This document shows, piece after piece, positions 6,355-12,160 of a stretch of 12,160 nucleotides of DNA. A program made the translations under genes and the position numbers. Position 1 is the stretch's first letter. Every line of letters begins with the position of its first letter. Origin of the DNA: JACCZP01 sp050997195 (lineage in GTDB: Bacteria > Actinomycetota > Thermoleophilia > Solirubrobacterales > Thermoleophilaceae); assembly GCA_050997195.1 (NCBI GenBank), contig JBPCRE010000115.1, positions 1-12,160 on the forward strand. Reading direction: 5' to 3'. A model generated the notes under the pieces. The model saw only the letters and a list, made by a program, of their open reading frames with translations. It made no database searches and was not told where the DNA came from.

Positions 6355-7238
6355 ACCTCATCGCCCTCGCGCCGCAGTTCATGATCGACGTGGCGGATTC
6401 GATCCTGAAGTTCTTTCACAACGACGTCGGTCTCTCCTGGGGCCTGTCGATCGTCGCTCTGACCATGGCCGTGCGGCTGGTGATCCTGCCGCTCACCTTC
6501 AAGCAGGTGAAGGGGATGCAGGAGCTCCAGGCCCACGCGCCGGAGCTCAAGAAGATCCAGGAGCGCTACAAGGACGACAGCACACGCAAGAACGAGGAGA
6601 CCATGAAGTACTACCGCGAGAACAAGGTCAACCCGCTCTCGTCGTGCCTCCCGCTCGTGCTTCAGATCCCCGTGTTCATCACCCTGTTCGCCCTGCTTCG
6701 CGGCGACTCGTTTCGCAGCGACATCGCCGGCGAGGAGAGCTTCCTCTTCATCTCCAACCTGGCCGAGCCGAGCTCTGGGCTCGTGCTCATCACGCTCATG
6801 GTGCTCTACGTGGGCACCCAGCTCGGGGCCAGCCTCGTGTCCATGGTCAGCGCGGAGAAGACCCAGCGCAACATCATGCTCGCCCTGCCCTTCGTGTTCG
6901 TCCCGGTGGTCATCTCCTTCCAGGCGGGGCTCATCGTCTACTGGATCACCACCAACGTGTGGACCCTGGGCCAGCAACTGCTGGTCAAGCGCTTCATGCC
7001 CAATCCTGCCCTGGCTGCGGCCAAGGAGGAGGCCCGCACGGCGGACAAGGACGGCGCTGGGGCCAAGGCATCGGCCAACGGGGCCAAGGCGAGGAAGGCG
7101 GGCTCGGGCGGCAACGGCGGGAGGGCGACCGCCACGTCCGGCAACGGCGCGTCCCGCGGCAACGGCAACGGCGGGCCGGCCAAGGCACCGCCGCCCTCGC
7201 CGCGGAAGAAGAAGAAGCGCTCCGGCCGACGCCGGTAG
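6351..7238 (+). CDS. yidC: Membrane protein insertase YidC/Oxa1 family
   Basis: Inserts proteins into the cytoplasmic membrane, alone or with Sec. 295 residues from ATG 6351, the short Gram-positive form without the large periplasmic domain. Five hydrophobic segments are seen at about 27-48, 96-116, 142-165, 174-190 and 192-212. The conserved groove arginine is R42 in AVRLVILPL. A cytoplasmic helical hairpin (about 51-92) carries KQVKGMQELQAHAPELKKIQ. No classical lipoprotein signal with a lipobox Cys is visible at the N-terminus. The C-terminal 65-70 residues are a low-complexity Ala/Gly/Asn tail ending in a Lys/Arg cluster, of the kind that can bind ribosomes. The start overlaps the yidD stop by four bases. 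The frame extends upstream of the ATG over yidD, but that part is a shadow. Confidence 0.96.
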   Translation: MNLIALAPQFMIDVADSILKFFHNDVGLSWGLSIVALTMAVRLVILPLTFKQVKGMQELQAHAPELKKIQERYKDDSTRKNEETMKYYRENKVNPLSSCLPLVLQIPVFITLFALLRGDSFRSDIAGEESFLFISNLAEPSSGLVLITLMVLYVGTQLGASLVSMVSAEKTQRNIMLALPFVFVPVVISFQAGLIVYWITTNVWTLGQQLLVKRFMPNPALAAAKEEARTADKDGAGAKASANGAKARKAGSGGNGGRATATSGNGASRGNGNGGPAKAPPPSPRKKKKRSGRRR

Positions 7239-7246
7239 GGACCGTC

Positions 7247-7777
7247 GTGGCTGCGGAGCGCGAGGAGGACGAGGAGGAGCTCACGGGTCCGCCCGGTGAG
7301 CTCGAGGAGCTACCCGAGACGCCCGTCGAGCGGGTGCACGCCGTGGTGGCGCGGATAGCGAAGGAGCTCGGCGACGCGGCCGAGGTCGAGGTCGAGATGG
7401 AGGAGACTTCCGAGGCCATCACGGCGACCGTCCTGGGAGAGGATCTCGGACTGGTCATCGGACGCCACGGGGCGACGATCGACGCTCTCCAGCACCTGGC
7501 CGGCCGCGCGGCCTTCCGCGACGACGACGAGCGCAAGCGCGTGGTGGTGGACGCGGCCGGGTACCGCGCACGGCGAGAGGAGGTGCTCACGAGCGCCGCC
7601 GACCGGGCGGTGGAGGAGGCCCTGGCCACGGACGCGCCCGCGGATCTTGAGCCCATGAGTGCCGCCGAGCGGCGGATCGTGCACACATACCTCAAGGACC
7701 ACGCGGAGGTCGAGACCCACAGCGAGGGCGACGAACCGGACCGGCGCCTGGTGGTCACGCCGACGCGAGCGGACTGA
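7247..7777 (+). CDS. khpB: KhpB/Jag family RNA-binding protein (KH and R3H domains)
   Basis: Cytoplasmic single-stranded RNA-binding protein of the Jag/KhpB family, usually encoded next to yidC. 176 residues from GTG 7247, which has AGGGA six bases upstream. An acidic N-terminus (EREEDEEEL) leads to a KH domain with the GxxG loop IGRHG at 71-75 (LGLVIGRHGATIDALQHLA). An R3H domain follows, with the Arg-x3-His motif R142..H146 inside ERRIVHTYLK. The N-terminal Jag_N domain found in Firmicutes is absent, as is common in actinobacteria. The gene begins eight bases after the yidC stop and is probably co-transcribed with it. The same frame is open far upstream over yidC, but only this part is family-like. 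Confidence 0.93.
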   Translation: MAAEREEDEEELTGPPGELEELPETPVERVHAVVARIAKELGDAAEVEVEMEETSEAITATVLGEDLGLVIGRHGATIDALQHLAGRAAFRDDDERKRVVVDAAGYRARREEVLTSAADRAVEEALATDAPADLEPMSAAERRIVHTYLKDHAEVETHSEGDEPDRRLVVTPTRAD

Positions 7778-7781
7778 CCGG

Positions 7782-7809
7782 CTCGAGCGTTCGACGTGAA
7801 ACGCTCGAG
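7782..7809. promoter_or_regulatory. parS: Candidate parS centromere site in a 28-bp palindrome
   Basis: The core GTTCGACGTGAAAC (7789-7802) matches 12 of 14 positions of the parS consensus GTTTCACGTGAAAC. The right half-site is perfect. The core sits exactly at the centre of a larger dyad: arms CTCGAGCGTT (7782-7791) and AACGCTCGAG (7800-7809) are perfect inverted repeats. Only the two adjacent changed bases (CG at 7792-7793 instead of TC) break the symmetry. It lies in the khpB-rsmG gap, less than 1 kb from parA and parB, where origin-proximal parS sites are expected. As RNA it could also form a 10-bp stem with an 8-base loop just before rsmG. Confidence 0.6.
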
Positions 7810-7812
7810 GCC

Positions 7813-8490
7813 GTGCTCGGGCGTTGGGGGGTGGGCGCGGAGGTCACCCCGGCCTTCGAGCGGCTGATCGCGGCCCTGGCGAGCGAGCCGGACCCTCCGA
7901 CGACCGTGCGAGAGCCCGCGGCCATCCTCGCTCGGCACGTGGCCGACAGCCTTGCCGGTCTCGAGGTGGACGCCCTGTCCGGCGCCCGCACGGTGGCCGA
8001 CATCGGCGCGGGGGCGGGCTTCCCCGCCCTCGCCCTCGCCCTCGCCCGCCCCGAGGCGGGCCCCTTCGACCTCGTCGAGTCGGCGCGGCGCAAGAGCGAG
8101 GTGATCGACCGACTGATCGCTGCGAGCGGCGCGGCCAACGCCCGCGCCGTGCTGAGCCGAGCGGAGGACTGGGGTCGGGAGCGCCGCGAGGCCTACGACG
8201 CGGTCACGGCGCGAGCGGTGGCCGCCCTTCCGGTGCTGTGCGAGTACGCCGCGCCGCTGCTGCGCCCCGGAGGGGTCCTCGTGGCGTGGAAGGGTGCACG
8301 GGACGAGGGAGAGGACCGGGCGGGAGCGCGCGCCGCCGCCGAGCTCGGGCTGCGTTCGGTCGATGTCCTCTTCGTTCGTCCGTTCGCCGGCGCTCACTCT
8401 CGCCACCTGCACGTGTACGAGAAGGTGGCGCCCACTCCAGAGCGATTCCCGCGGCGCGCGGGCCTGGCGGCGAAGCGGCCGTTGGCGTAG
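7813..8490 (+). CDS. rsmG: 16S rRNA (guanine-N7) methyltransferase RsmG (GidB)
   Basis: Class I SAM-dependent methyltransferase that modifies G527 of 16S rRNA (E. coli numbering). 225 residues. The family landmarks are in order: RHVADSLAGL at 41-50, the SAM-binding loop VADIGAGAGFPALALA at 61-76, the acidic strand end FDLVESARRKSEVI at 85-98, then VTARAVAALPVLCEYAAPLLRPGGVLVAWKG, and the C-terminal PERFPRRAGLAAKRPL. The start is taken as GTG 7813. Upstream in-frame codons contain no ATG, GTG or TTG back to the khpB stop (only a CTG at 7774), so the N-terminus is fairly fixed even though the ribosome site is poor. It precedes parA-parB in the conventional order. Confidence 0.94.
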   Translation: MLGRWGVGAEVTPAFERLIAALASEPDPPTTVREPAAILARHVADSLAGLEVDALSGARTVADIGAGAGFPALALALARPEAGPFDLVESARRKSEVIDRLIAASGAANARAVLSRAEDWGRERREAYDAVTARAVAALPVLCEYAAPLLRPGGVLVAWKGARDEGEDRAGARAAAELGLRSVDVLFVRPFAGAHSRHLHVYEKVAPTPERFPRRAGLAAKRPLA

Positions 8491-8527
8491 ACCGCATCCG
8501 TGGGCGTTCCGCTCGGGGGAGAAGGAA

Positions 8528-8542
8528 TCGCCGCTCCGGCGA
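8528..8542. other. Perfect short inverted repeat upstream of parA
   Basis: TCGCCG, spacer CTC, CGGCGA: a perfect six-base dyad in the 104-bp gap between rsmG and parA. It could be an operator or a small hairpin. The flanks also contain CATCCG near the start of the gap and CGGATG after the dyad, another inverted pair. No ribosome site or convincing -35/-10 pair is visible before the parA ATG. Chance is a real possibility at this GC content. Confidence 0.25.
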
Positions 8543-8594
8543 CGAACGACGTGCGGATGGTTCCGACCGTCTTCCCATCTACGTTTGCCGCCTG

Positions 8595-9353
8595 ATGGGG
8601 ACCATCTACGCCATCGCCAACCAGAAGGGCGGCGTCGGGAAGACCACCACCGCGGTCACCCTTGCCGCCTGCGTGGCCGAGGCCGGGTACGAGACCCTCC
8701 TCGTGGATCTCGACCCCCAGTGCAACGCCACCGTGGGCCTCGGCCTGGCCAAGGATCTCGCGCCCAACGTCTACGACTGTCTGTCGGGGGAGGCGACCCT
8801 CGAGTCGGCGGCCACCGCGACGGCCGTCCCCAACCTCTACGCCGTGCCCTCGACCCCCGACCTCGCGGGGGCGAGCGTGGAGCTGCCGCGCCTGCCGGGC
8901 TCCGAGGCGCGCCTGCGCGAGTCGCTCGGGTCGGTGCGAGAGCGCTTCCTCGTCACCGTGCTCGACTGCCCGCCCTCGCTCGGGCCGCTCACCGTTAACG
9001 CGCTCGTGGCCGCCGATCGGGTCTTGATTCCGGTGCAGACCGAGTACTTCGCCCTCGAGGGCCTCGCCGGGCTGCTCGACACCCTGGGGCTGATCCAGCG
9101 CGAGCTCAATCCGGCCCTCACGGTGGCGGGGATGCTGCTCACCATGCACGACGGGCGTACGCGCCTCGGCCAGGACGTGGAGCGGGAGGTGCGCGAGCAC
9201 TTCCCCGACCTGGTCTTCGACACGGTCATCCCCCGCAACGTCCGGGTGGGCGAGGCTCCGAGCTTCGGCCTGCCGGTCACCCACCACGATCCGGCGTGCT
9301 CGGGCTCGGTGGCCTACCTCCACCTTGCCCGTGAGGTGGCGGCCCGTGGCTAG
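8595..9353 (+). CDS. parA: Chromosome partitioning ATPase ParA (Soj)
   Basis: Deviant Walker-type ATPase that binds DNA nonspecifically as an ATP dimer and moves ParB-parS complexes during origin segregation. 252 residues from ATG 8595. The protein begins GTIYAIANQKGGVGKTTTAV, with the deviant Walker A KGGVGKTT at 11-18 (both signature and catalytic lysines present), Walker A' VDLDPQCNAT at 37-46 and Walker B TVLDCPPSLGPLTVNAL at 121-137, then PVQTEYFALEGL at 146-157. No N-terminal HTH is present, so this is the chromosomal type without self-repressor domain. The end HLAREVAARG fits the family. The upstream frame over rsmG is a shadow. The start lacks a ribosome site, and the 3' end overlaps parB. 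Confidence 0.96.
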   Translation: MGTIYAIANQKGGVGKTTTAVTLAACVAEAGYETLLVDLDPQCNATVGLGLAKDLAPNVYDCLSGEATLESAATATAVPNLYAVPSTPDLAGASVELPRLPGSEARLRESLGSVRERFLVTVLDCPPSLGPLTVNALVAADRVLIPVQTEYFALEGLAGLLDTLGLIQRELNPALTVAGMLLTMHDGRTRLGQDVEREVREHFPDLVFDTVIPRNVRVGEAPSFGLPVTHHDPACSGSVAYLHLAREVAARG

Positions 9354-10218
9354 GGCCGAGCGCGGGATGGGCCGTGGCCTCGCGGCGCTGCTGCCCTCGG
9401 CGTCGAGGCATCTCGACAGCCTGCGGGAGTTGGCGGTGGAGAGCGTGCGCCCCAACCCGCGCCAGCCGCGACGGGACTTCGACGCCGAGGCGCTCGTGGC
9501 CCTCTCGGAGTCGATCCGCGCGCGCGGCGTCCTCCAGCCCATCGTGGTCCGGCCCGTGGCGGGACAGGGCTTCGAGCTCGTGGCCGGAGAGCGGCGGCTG
9601 CGCGCGGCCGGCATGGCCGGCCTCGAGCGAGTGCCCGCCATCGTGCGCCAGGCCGAGGAATCCGAGCAGCTCGAGCTGGCCATGATCGAGAACATGGCGC
9701 GGGAGGACCTGAACCCCGTCGAGGAGGCGCGGGCGTGCGCGACGCTCGTGGAGGATCTCGGTCTCACCAAGGAGGAGCTCGGCCGCCGCGTGGGCCGCAG
9801 CCGGGTCGCGGTGTCCAACCTGATCCGGTTGCTCGACCTCCCCGACGACGTGCTGTCGCTGCTCGAGTCCGGCCAGCTCTCCGAGGGCCACGGGCGCGCC
9901 CTGCTGCTCAGGCGCGATCAGGCCGACCGGCGCCGCCTCGCGCGGGAGGCCGTGGCGGGCCGCTGGTCGGTACGGGAGGCCGAGCGCCGCGCCAAGGCCG
10001 CCGAGGCCGGCGCGGAGCCCGCGCCGCCGGACCCGGTGGTCCTCCACCCCGACCTCGCCGACACTCTCGGAGCGGCCGAGGATGCCCTCTCGGCGGCGCT
10101 TGGTCGCACTGTCCGGGTCCGCCAGCGCGGAGAACGATGCCGGGTCGAGTTCGACCTCGAATCCCCGCTCGAGGGGGTGGAGCTCGCCGAGCGGCTCCTC
10201 CGCCGCAACGCTGCCTGA
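9346..10218 (+). CDS. parB: Chromosome partitioning protein ParB (Spo0J)
   Basis: CTP-dependent DNA clamp that loads at parS, spreads, and recruits ParA and SMC. 290 residues from GTG 9346, preceded by GAGGTGG at good spacing and overlapping the parA stop by eight bases. Alternatives are GTG 9331, TTG 9325 and ATG 9367, but MARAERGMGRGLAALLP matches the usual ParB beginning. Motifs: the N-terminal RGL(x)ALL, GVLQPIVVRP at 61-70, the CTP-binding GERRLRA at 81-87, IENMAREDLNPVEEA at 115-129, the parS-recognition helix-turn-helix at about 139-165 (LTKEELGRRVGRSRVAVSNLIRLL), LSEGHGRALL at 178-187, and the C-terminal dimerisation segment from about 250. Intact. A hairpin follows directly, closing the operon. 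Confidence 0.96.
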   Translation: MARAERGMGRGLAALLPSASRHLDSLRELAVESVRPNPRQPRRDFDAEALVALSESIRARGVLQPIVVRPVAGQGFELVAGERRLRAAGMAGLERVPAIVRQAEESEQLELAMIENMAREDLNPVEEARACATLVEDLGLTKEELGRRVGRSRVAVSNLIRLLDLPDDVLSLLESGQLSEGHGRALLLRRDQADRRRLAREAVAGRWSVREAERRAKAAEAGAEPAPPDPVVLHPDLADTLGAAEDALSAALGRTVRVRQRGERCRVEFDLESPLEGVELAERLLRRNAA

Positions 10219-10230
10219 CCAGAGGCCATC

Positions 10231-10269
10231 GAGCACCGGTGTGCCGGAGTCCTCGGCACTCCTGTGCTC
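10231..10269 (+). terminator. GC-rich hairpin after parB, likely terminator
   Basis: Arms at 10231-10245 (beginning GAGCACCGG) and 10255-10269 (ending GTGCTC) pair at 13 of 15 positions around a 9-base loop, starting 12 bases after the parB stop. There is no T tract, so it is not a classical intrinsic terminator. Strong hairpins without T tracts are common candidate terminators in GC-rich actinobacteria. It would separate the parAB transcript from the tRNA. Confidence 0.5.
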
Positions 10270-10350
10270 TCGCACACGTCGTTCCCTGCGTCCGCCCGGC
10301 ACACCCGCGTCGGAGGTCTCCGGCCTGAGCGGGACGGGTGACCCCTCGGC

Positions 10351-10356
10351 TAAACT
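10351..10356 (+). promoter_or_regulatory. Possible -10 element for the tRNA-Ile gene
   Basis: TAAACT is a 4/6 match to the -10 hexamer, 12 bases before the mature tRNA 5' end, so transcription would begin a few bases upstream of the tRNA. No clear -35 is seen. The position is right but the motif is weak. Confidence 0.3.
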
Positions 10357-10368
10357 CGCGCCCCGCGA

Positions 10369-10442
<74 letters not shown>

Positions 10443-10950
10443 TGAGGGTCGCTTGCAGAACTGAACGGCCCGCTGGTTGCAGAAGGACTGTCGCTCTGTG
10501 AGCGGGGTAGCGGCGGGTGAGATACACGAGTCCCGTGGACTTGGCAGAAGTTCTCCCCATAGACACCCCTCGCACGGCGGGCTCGACCCTTGCAATAAGC
10601 GTTGCGCCCCTGCCCCGATACCCCGACACGCCCAGAAGGGCTAGGAGGAGTGGGGGGACCCCAAGGATCACACGCGCTGTTTCCGTCGCGCTTAGGAGTG
10701 CTGCGGCGCTCTCCCACCCGGGATCGGCCACCCTCTGCATGGCGAGACCCTCGCCGAGGGCGGTCAACGCCGCGGCGCACCTCGGCGCGCAGCTCGATCA
10801 CCTCGTCACTGTGCTTCTCGGCCAGGAGCTCCGCGAGCACCGGGCAGCCGGCGCCGGTCAAGGTCGCCACCAAGGCGCCCGAGCTCGGCCTCTCCGTGAG
10901 CTGATGCGCCGGCCGTCGAGGACGAGCAGCGACCGACGTCTAAATGATCG
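10443..10950. other. 508-bp stretch without a recognisable gene, possible gene remnant on the minus strand
   Basis: Nothing here matches a known family. On the minus strand a stretch beginning near 10873 reads protein-like (GCPVLAELLAEKHSDEVIEL, about 10846-10787). It seems to continue in another frame from about 10780 (ALTALGEGLAMQRVADPGW), as if a frameshifted coding relic lay here. The plus-strand frames over the same bases look like shadows. The base composition is slightly less GC-rich than in the core genes. It is bounded by the tRNA and by the IS21 end, a common place for accessory debris. No function can be assigned. Confidence 0.3.
10453..10484. repeat. Direct repeat TTGCAGAA, two copies 24 bp apart
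   Basis: TTGCAGAA occurs at 10453-10460 and 10477-10484, starting 10 bases after the tRNA-Ile 3' end. Such a pair could be a trace of an earlier insertion or a binding site, but the repeat does not match the tRNA 3' end, so it is not an obvious attachment site. Confidence 0.25.
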
Positions 10951-11000
10951 TGTCAAGGACCATCGAAAGTCCCCACCTTCGATCACGGGAATTCCCCACC
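10951..11000. repeat. IS21 right-end repeats
   Basis: From the putative IS end at 10951 the octamer TCCCCACC appears at 10970-10977 and 10993-11000, a 23-bp period. IS21 elements carry several internal repeats at each end that are bound by the transposase. The second copy lies inside the istB 3' end. The exact outer base is inferred from the TG dinucleotide and closeness to the istB stop. Confidence 0.5.
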
Positions 11001-11780
11001 CTCGGCGCGGCCGGTGAGGGCGGGCCGGAGCGCTCGGATGGCTTCTTGGTGGCGGCGCATGCGGTAGCTGTCGCCGGTGAAGAGGTGGCGTGGTGCAGGA
11101 GGCGGTCGAGGACGACGGTGGCGACGGTGGTGTCTTCGAAGATGTGGCCCCAGTCGGCGATGCCGCGGTTGGTGGTCAGCACGATGGAGCCGTGCTCGTA
11201 GCGGCGGCTGATGACCTGAAAGAGGTGCGAGGCGGCTTCGCCGGGCATCGGCAGGTAGCCGAGCTCGTCGACGATCAAGAGCTGGGGGCCGCTCCAGAAG
11301 CGCATCTTTGTCGCCCAGCGGCTTTCCATCGCCGCGCCAGCGGTGCGGTCGACGAGGTCGGCGGCTGTCGTGTAGTAGACGCGGTAGCCGGCGTGCACCG
11401 CCCGATGGCCCAGGGCGATCGCGAGGTGGGTCTTGCCGACGCCGGGTGGACCGATGAGCAGGACGTTGGCCTTCTCCTCGACGAAGCGCAGCGTGGCGAG
11501 GTCTGAGACGAGGCGGCGGTCCAGCGACGGCTGGGCGGTGAAGTCGAACTGCTCGAGCGTCTTGTGGGCGGGCAGCTTGGCGAACCGCAGCCGTCCGTCG
11601 AGCCGCCGCTGCTCGGTGGCGGCGACCTCAGTGGCGAGCAGGGCGGCCAGGAACTGGGTGTAGCCCGGGGCGGTCGCGCTCGGCGGCCTCCAACGCGGGG
11701 GCGAGCTGCTCGGCCGCCGCGGTGAGCTTGAGGTAGGCCAAGTGGCCGCGCAGCTGCTGGTAGACGGTGTCGGCGCTCAT
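10983..11780 (-). pseudogene. istB: IS21 helper ATPase IstB, frameshifted twice
   Basis: AAA+ ATPase that assists the IstA transposase in target selection. It begins at ATG 11780 (SADTVYQQLRGHLAYLKLTA). An extra base in the C/G run at 11664-11670 then puts the frame into a stop. Reading resumes one frame over with the typical TQFLAALLATEVAATEQRR, Walker A GPPGVGKTH (near 11440), Walker B LLIVDELGYLPMP (near 11250), and DRLLHHAT. A missing base near 11079-11089 changes frame again: the family-like end FTGDSYRMRRHQEAIRAL continues in the original frame to a TGA at 10985-10983. Uncorrected, the second frame runs on to 10940. Corrected length is 265 residues, the normal IstB size. The start overlaps the preceding small ORF (ATGA). 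Confidence 0.88.
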
Positions 11781-12018
11781 CGCTTGCCTTCCAGGTGATC
11801 GGCGAGCTCGGCGAGGCAGAGCAGCCGGGCGGCGAGCTGGCGAGCTTCGGTGGGCCGCAGCGGGCAGGAGACGTCGGGCCGCCGGCCGTCGACCTCGTGG
11901 GTGGCCGGGCTGGCGTCGTGAGCGTGATCGAGACGAGCTGGACCGGCTCGGCGCCCAGGCACAGTTCGTGCTCGCTGGGGGTGATGGTGGCGTGCGCTTC
12001 TGCGCGGTGCTCGGTCAT
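11777..12018 (-). pseudogene. Small unrecognised ORF between istA and istB, one frameshift
   Basis: A short gene wedged exactly between istA and istB: its ATG (12018-12016) overlaps the istA stop and its TGA (11779-11777) overlaps the istB start, both as ATGA. With one missing base restored near 11917-11923 it gives 80 residues, starting MTEHRAEAHATITPSEHELC and ending LLCLAELADHLEGKR. The C-terminal half looks helical with Leu/Ala periodicity (ARQLAARLLCLAELADHL), and there are three cysteines but no paired CxxC. I do not recognise it. The tight double overlap implies that it was a real, translated part of this IS, since IS21 normally has only istA and istB. Confidence 0.6.
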
Positions 12019-12160
12019 CGACCGGCCGCCTGCGCGAGCTCGGCGTAGCGCTCAAGCGAGATCACCGGCGCGGCGGGCGGCGCGTGGCCGTGCCGCGCGG
12101 CCAACTCGGCCAGCGCCCGCTCGCCCGGTGGCCGGTTTCGCTTGCGCCGACAGCCCGGCT
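12015..12160 (-). CDS. istA: IS21 transposase IstA, C-terminal fragment (5' part outside window)
   Basis: Only the last 47 codons are visible, entering at the window edge and ending at TGA 12017-12015. The sequence RRKRNRPPGERALAELAARH followed by APVISLERYAELAQAAGR is a basic, Pro-rich tail as seen at the C-terminus of IS21 transposases after the DDE domain. Catalytic residues are outside the window. The identity rests on the context with istB downstream as much as on this short tail. The stop overlaps the next small ORF by four bases. Whether the rest of the gene is intact cannot be seen. Confidence 0.7.
   Translation of the reverse strand, partial: PGCRRKRNRPPGERALAELAARHGHAPPAAPVISLERYAELAQAAGR

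Larger units (their letters stand above)
10951..12160 (-). mobile_element. IS21-family insertion sequence, right part, decayed
   Basis: The minus strand holds the 3' end of istA, a small extra ORF, then istB, and an end sequence with internal repeats, which is the IS21 layout. The likely outer end is TGTCAAGGACC at 10951, just beyond the istB stop, beginning with TG as IS21 ends do. The other end lies outside the window, so the target duplication and terminal inverted repeat match cannot be checked. The small ORF and istB contain three single-base frameshifts between them, so the copy is probably inactive unless helped in trans. The element marks the transition from the conserved origin cluster to accessory DNA. 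Confidence 0.85.

Noticed and set aside
6994..8412. Minus-strand open frame of 472 codons opposite yidC, khpB and rsmG
   Set aside because: Spans three conserved genes in antisense, and the low-complexity Ser/Arg translation is typical of a GC-driven shadow.
8394..9818. Minus-strand open frame of 474 codons opposite parA and parB
   Set aside because: Antisense to clear ParA and ParB; no motif.
10443..10950. tRNA-Ile flank as the attachment site of an integrative element
   Set aside because: No duplicate of the tRNA 3' end and no integrase gene is visible in the window.

Overview
This is the chromosomal replication-origin neighbourhood of a very GC-rich bacterium. Its shape suggests a deep-branching actinobacterium, perhaps of the Thermoleophilia type. 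That placement is inferred from base composition, gene order and protein style (for example DciA between RecF and GyrB, and a 44-residue L34). No 16S rRNA or other decisive marker is present.

Left arm, minus strand, reading away from the origin: dnaA (5120-3783), dnaN (3647-2538), recF (2522-1416), dciA/DUF721 (1419-1099) and the first 291 codons of gyrB (873-1, running off the window). These encode the initiator, sliding clamp, gap-repair loader, helicase-associated factor and type II topoisomerase subunit. recF and dciA overlap by four bases.

Right arm, plus strand: rpmH (5395), rnpA (5696), yidD (6091), yidC (6351), khpB/jag (7247), rsmG (7813), parA (8595) and parB (9346). rnpA/yidD and yidD/yidC overlap by four bases and parA/parB by eight, so translational coupling is likely. 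The first part makes ribosomal protein L34, RNase P protein and the membrane insertase module. The second makes an RNA-binding protein, a 16S rRNA methyltransferase and the chromosome-partition pair. A 28-bp dyad between khpB and rsmG contains a 12/14 match to parS, the ParB binding site. A GC hairpin follows parB, and a tRNA-Ile(GAT) gene lies at 10369-10442.

The origin itself must lie near the point of divergence, in 5121-5394 and/or the dnaA-dnaN gap 3648-3782. No perfect DnaA box is visible, only weak 7/9 matches.

From about 10443 the character changes. A 508-bp stretch holds no recognisable gene. It is followed by one end of an IS21-family insertion sequence (10951 to the window edge) on the minus strand: an istA 3' fragment, a small unrecognised ORF wedged between istA and istB, and istB. 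The small ORF and istB carry three single-base frameshifts between them, while all thirteen core genes upstream are intact, so the element looks decayed. I see no CRISPR array, defence island or clearly new multi-gene system. The points most worth a second look are the parS-like palindrome, the box-poor origin with a variant DnaA signature, the helically phased repeats upstream of gyrB, and the extra IS21 ORF.
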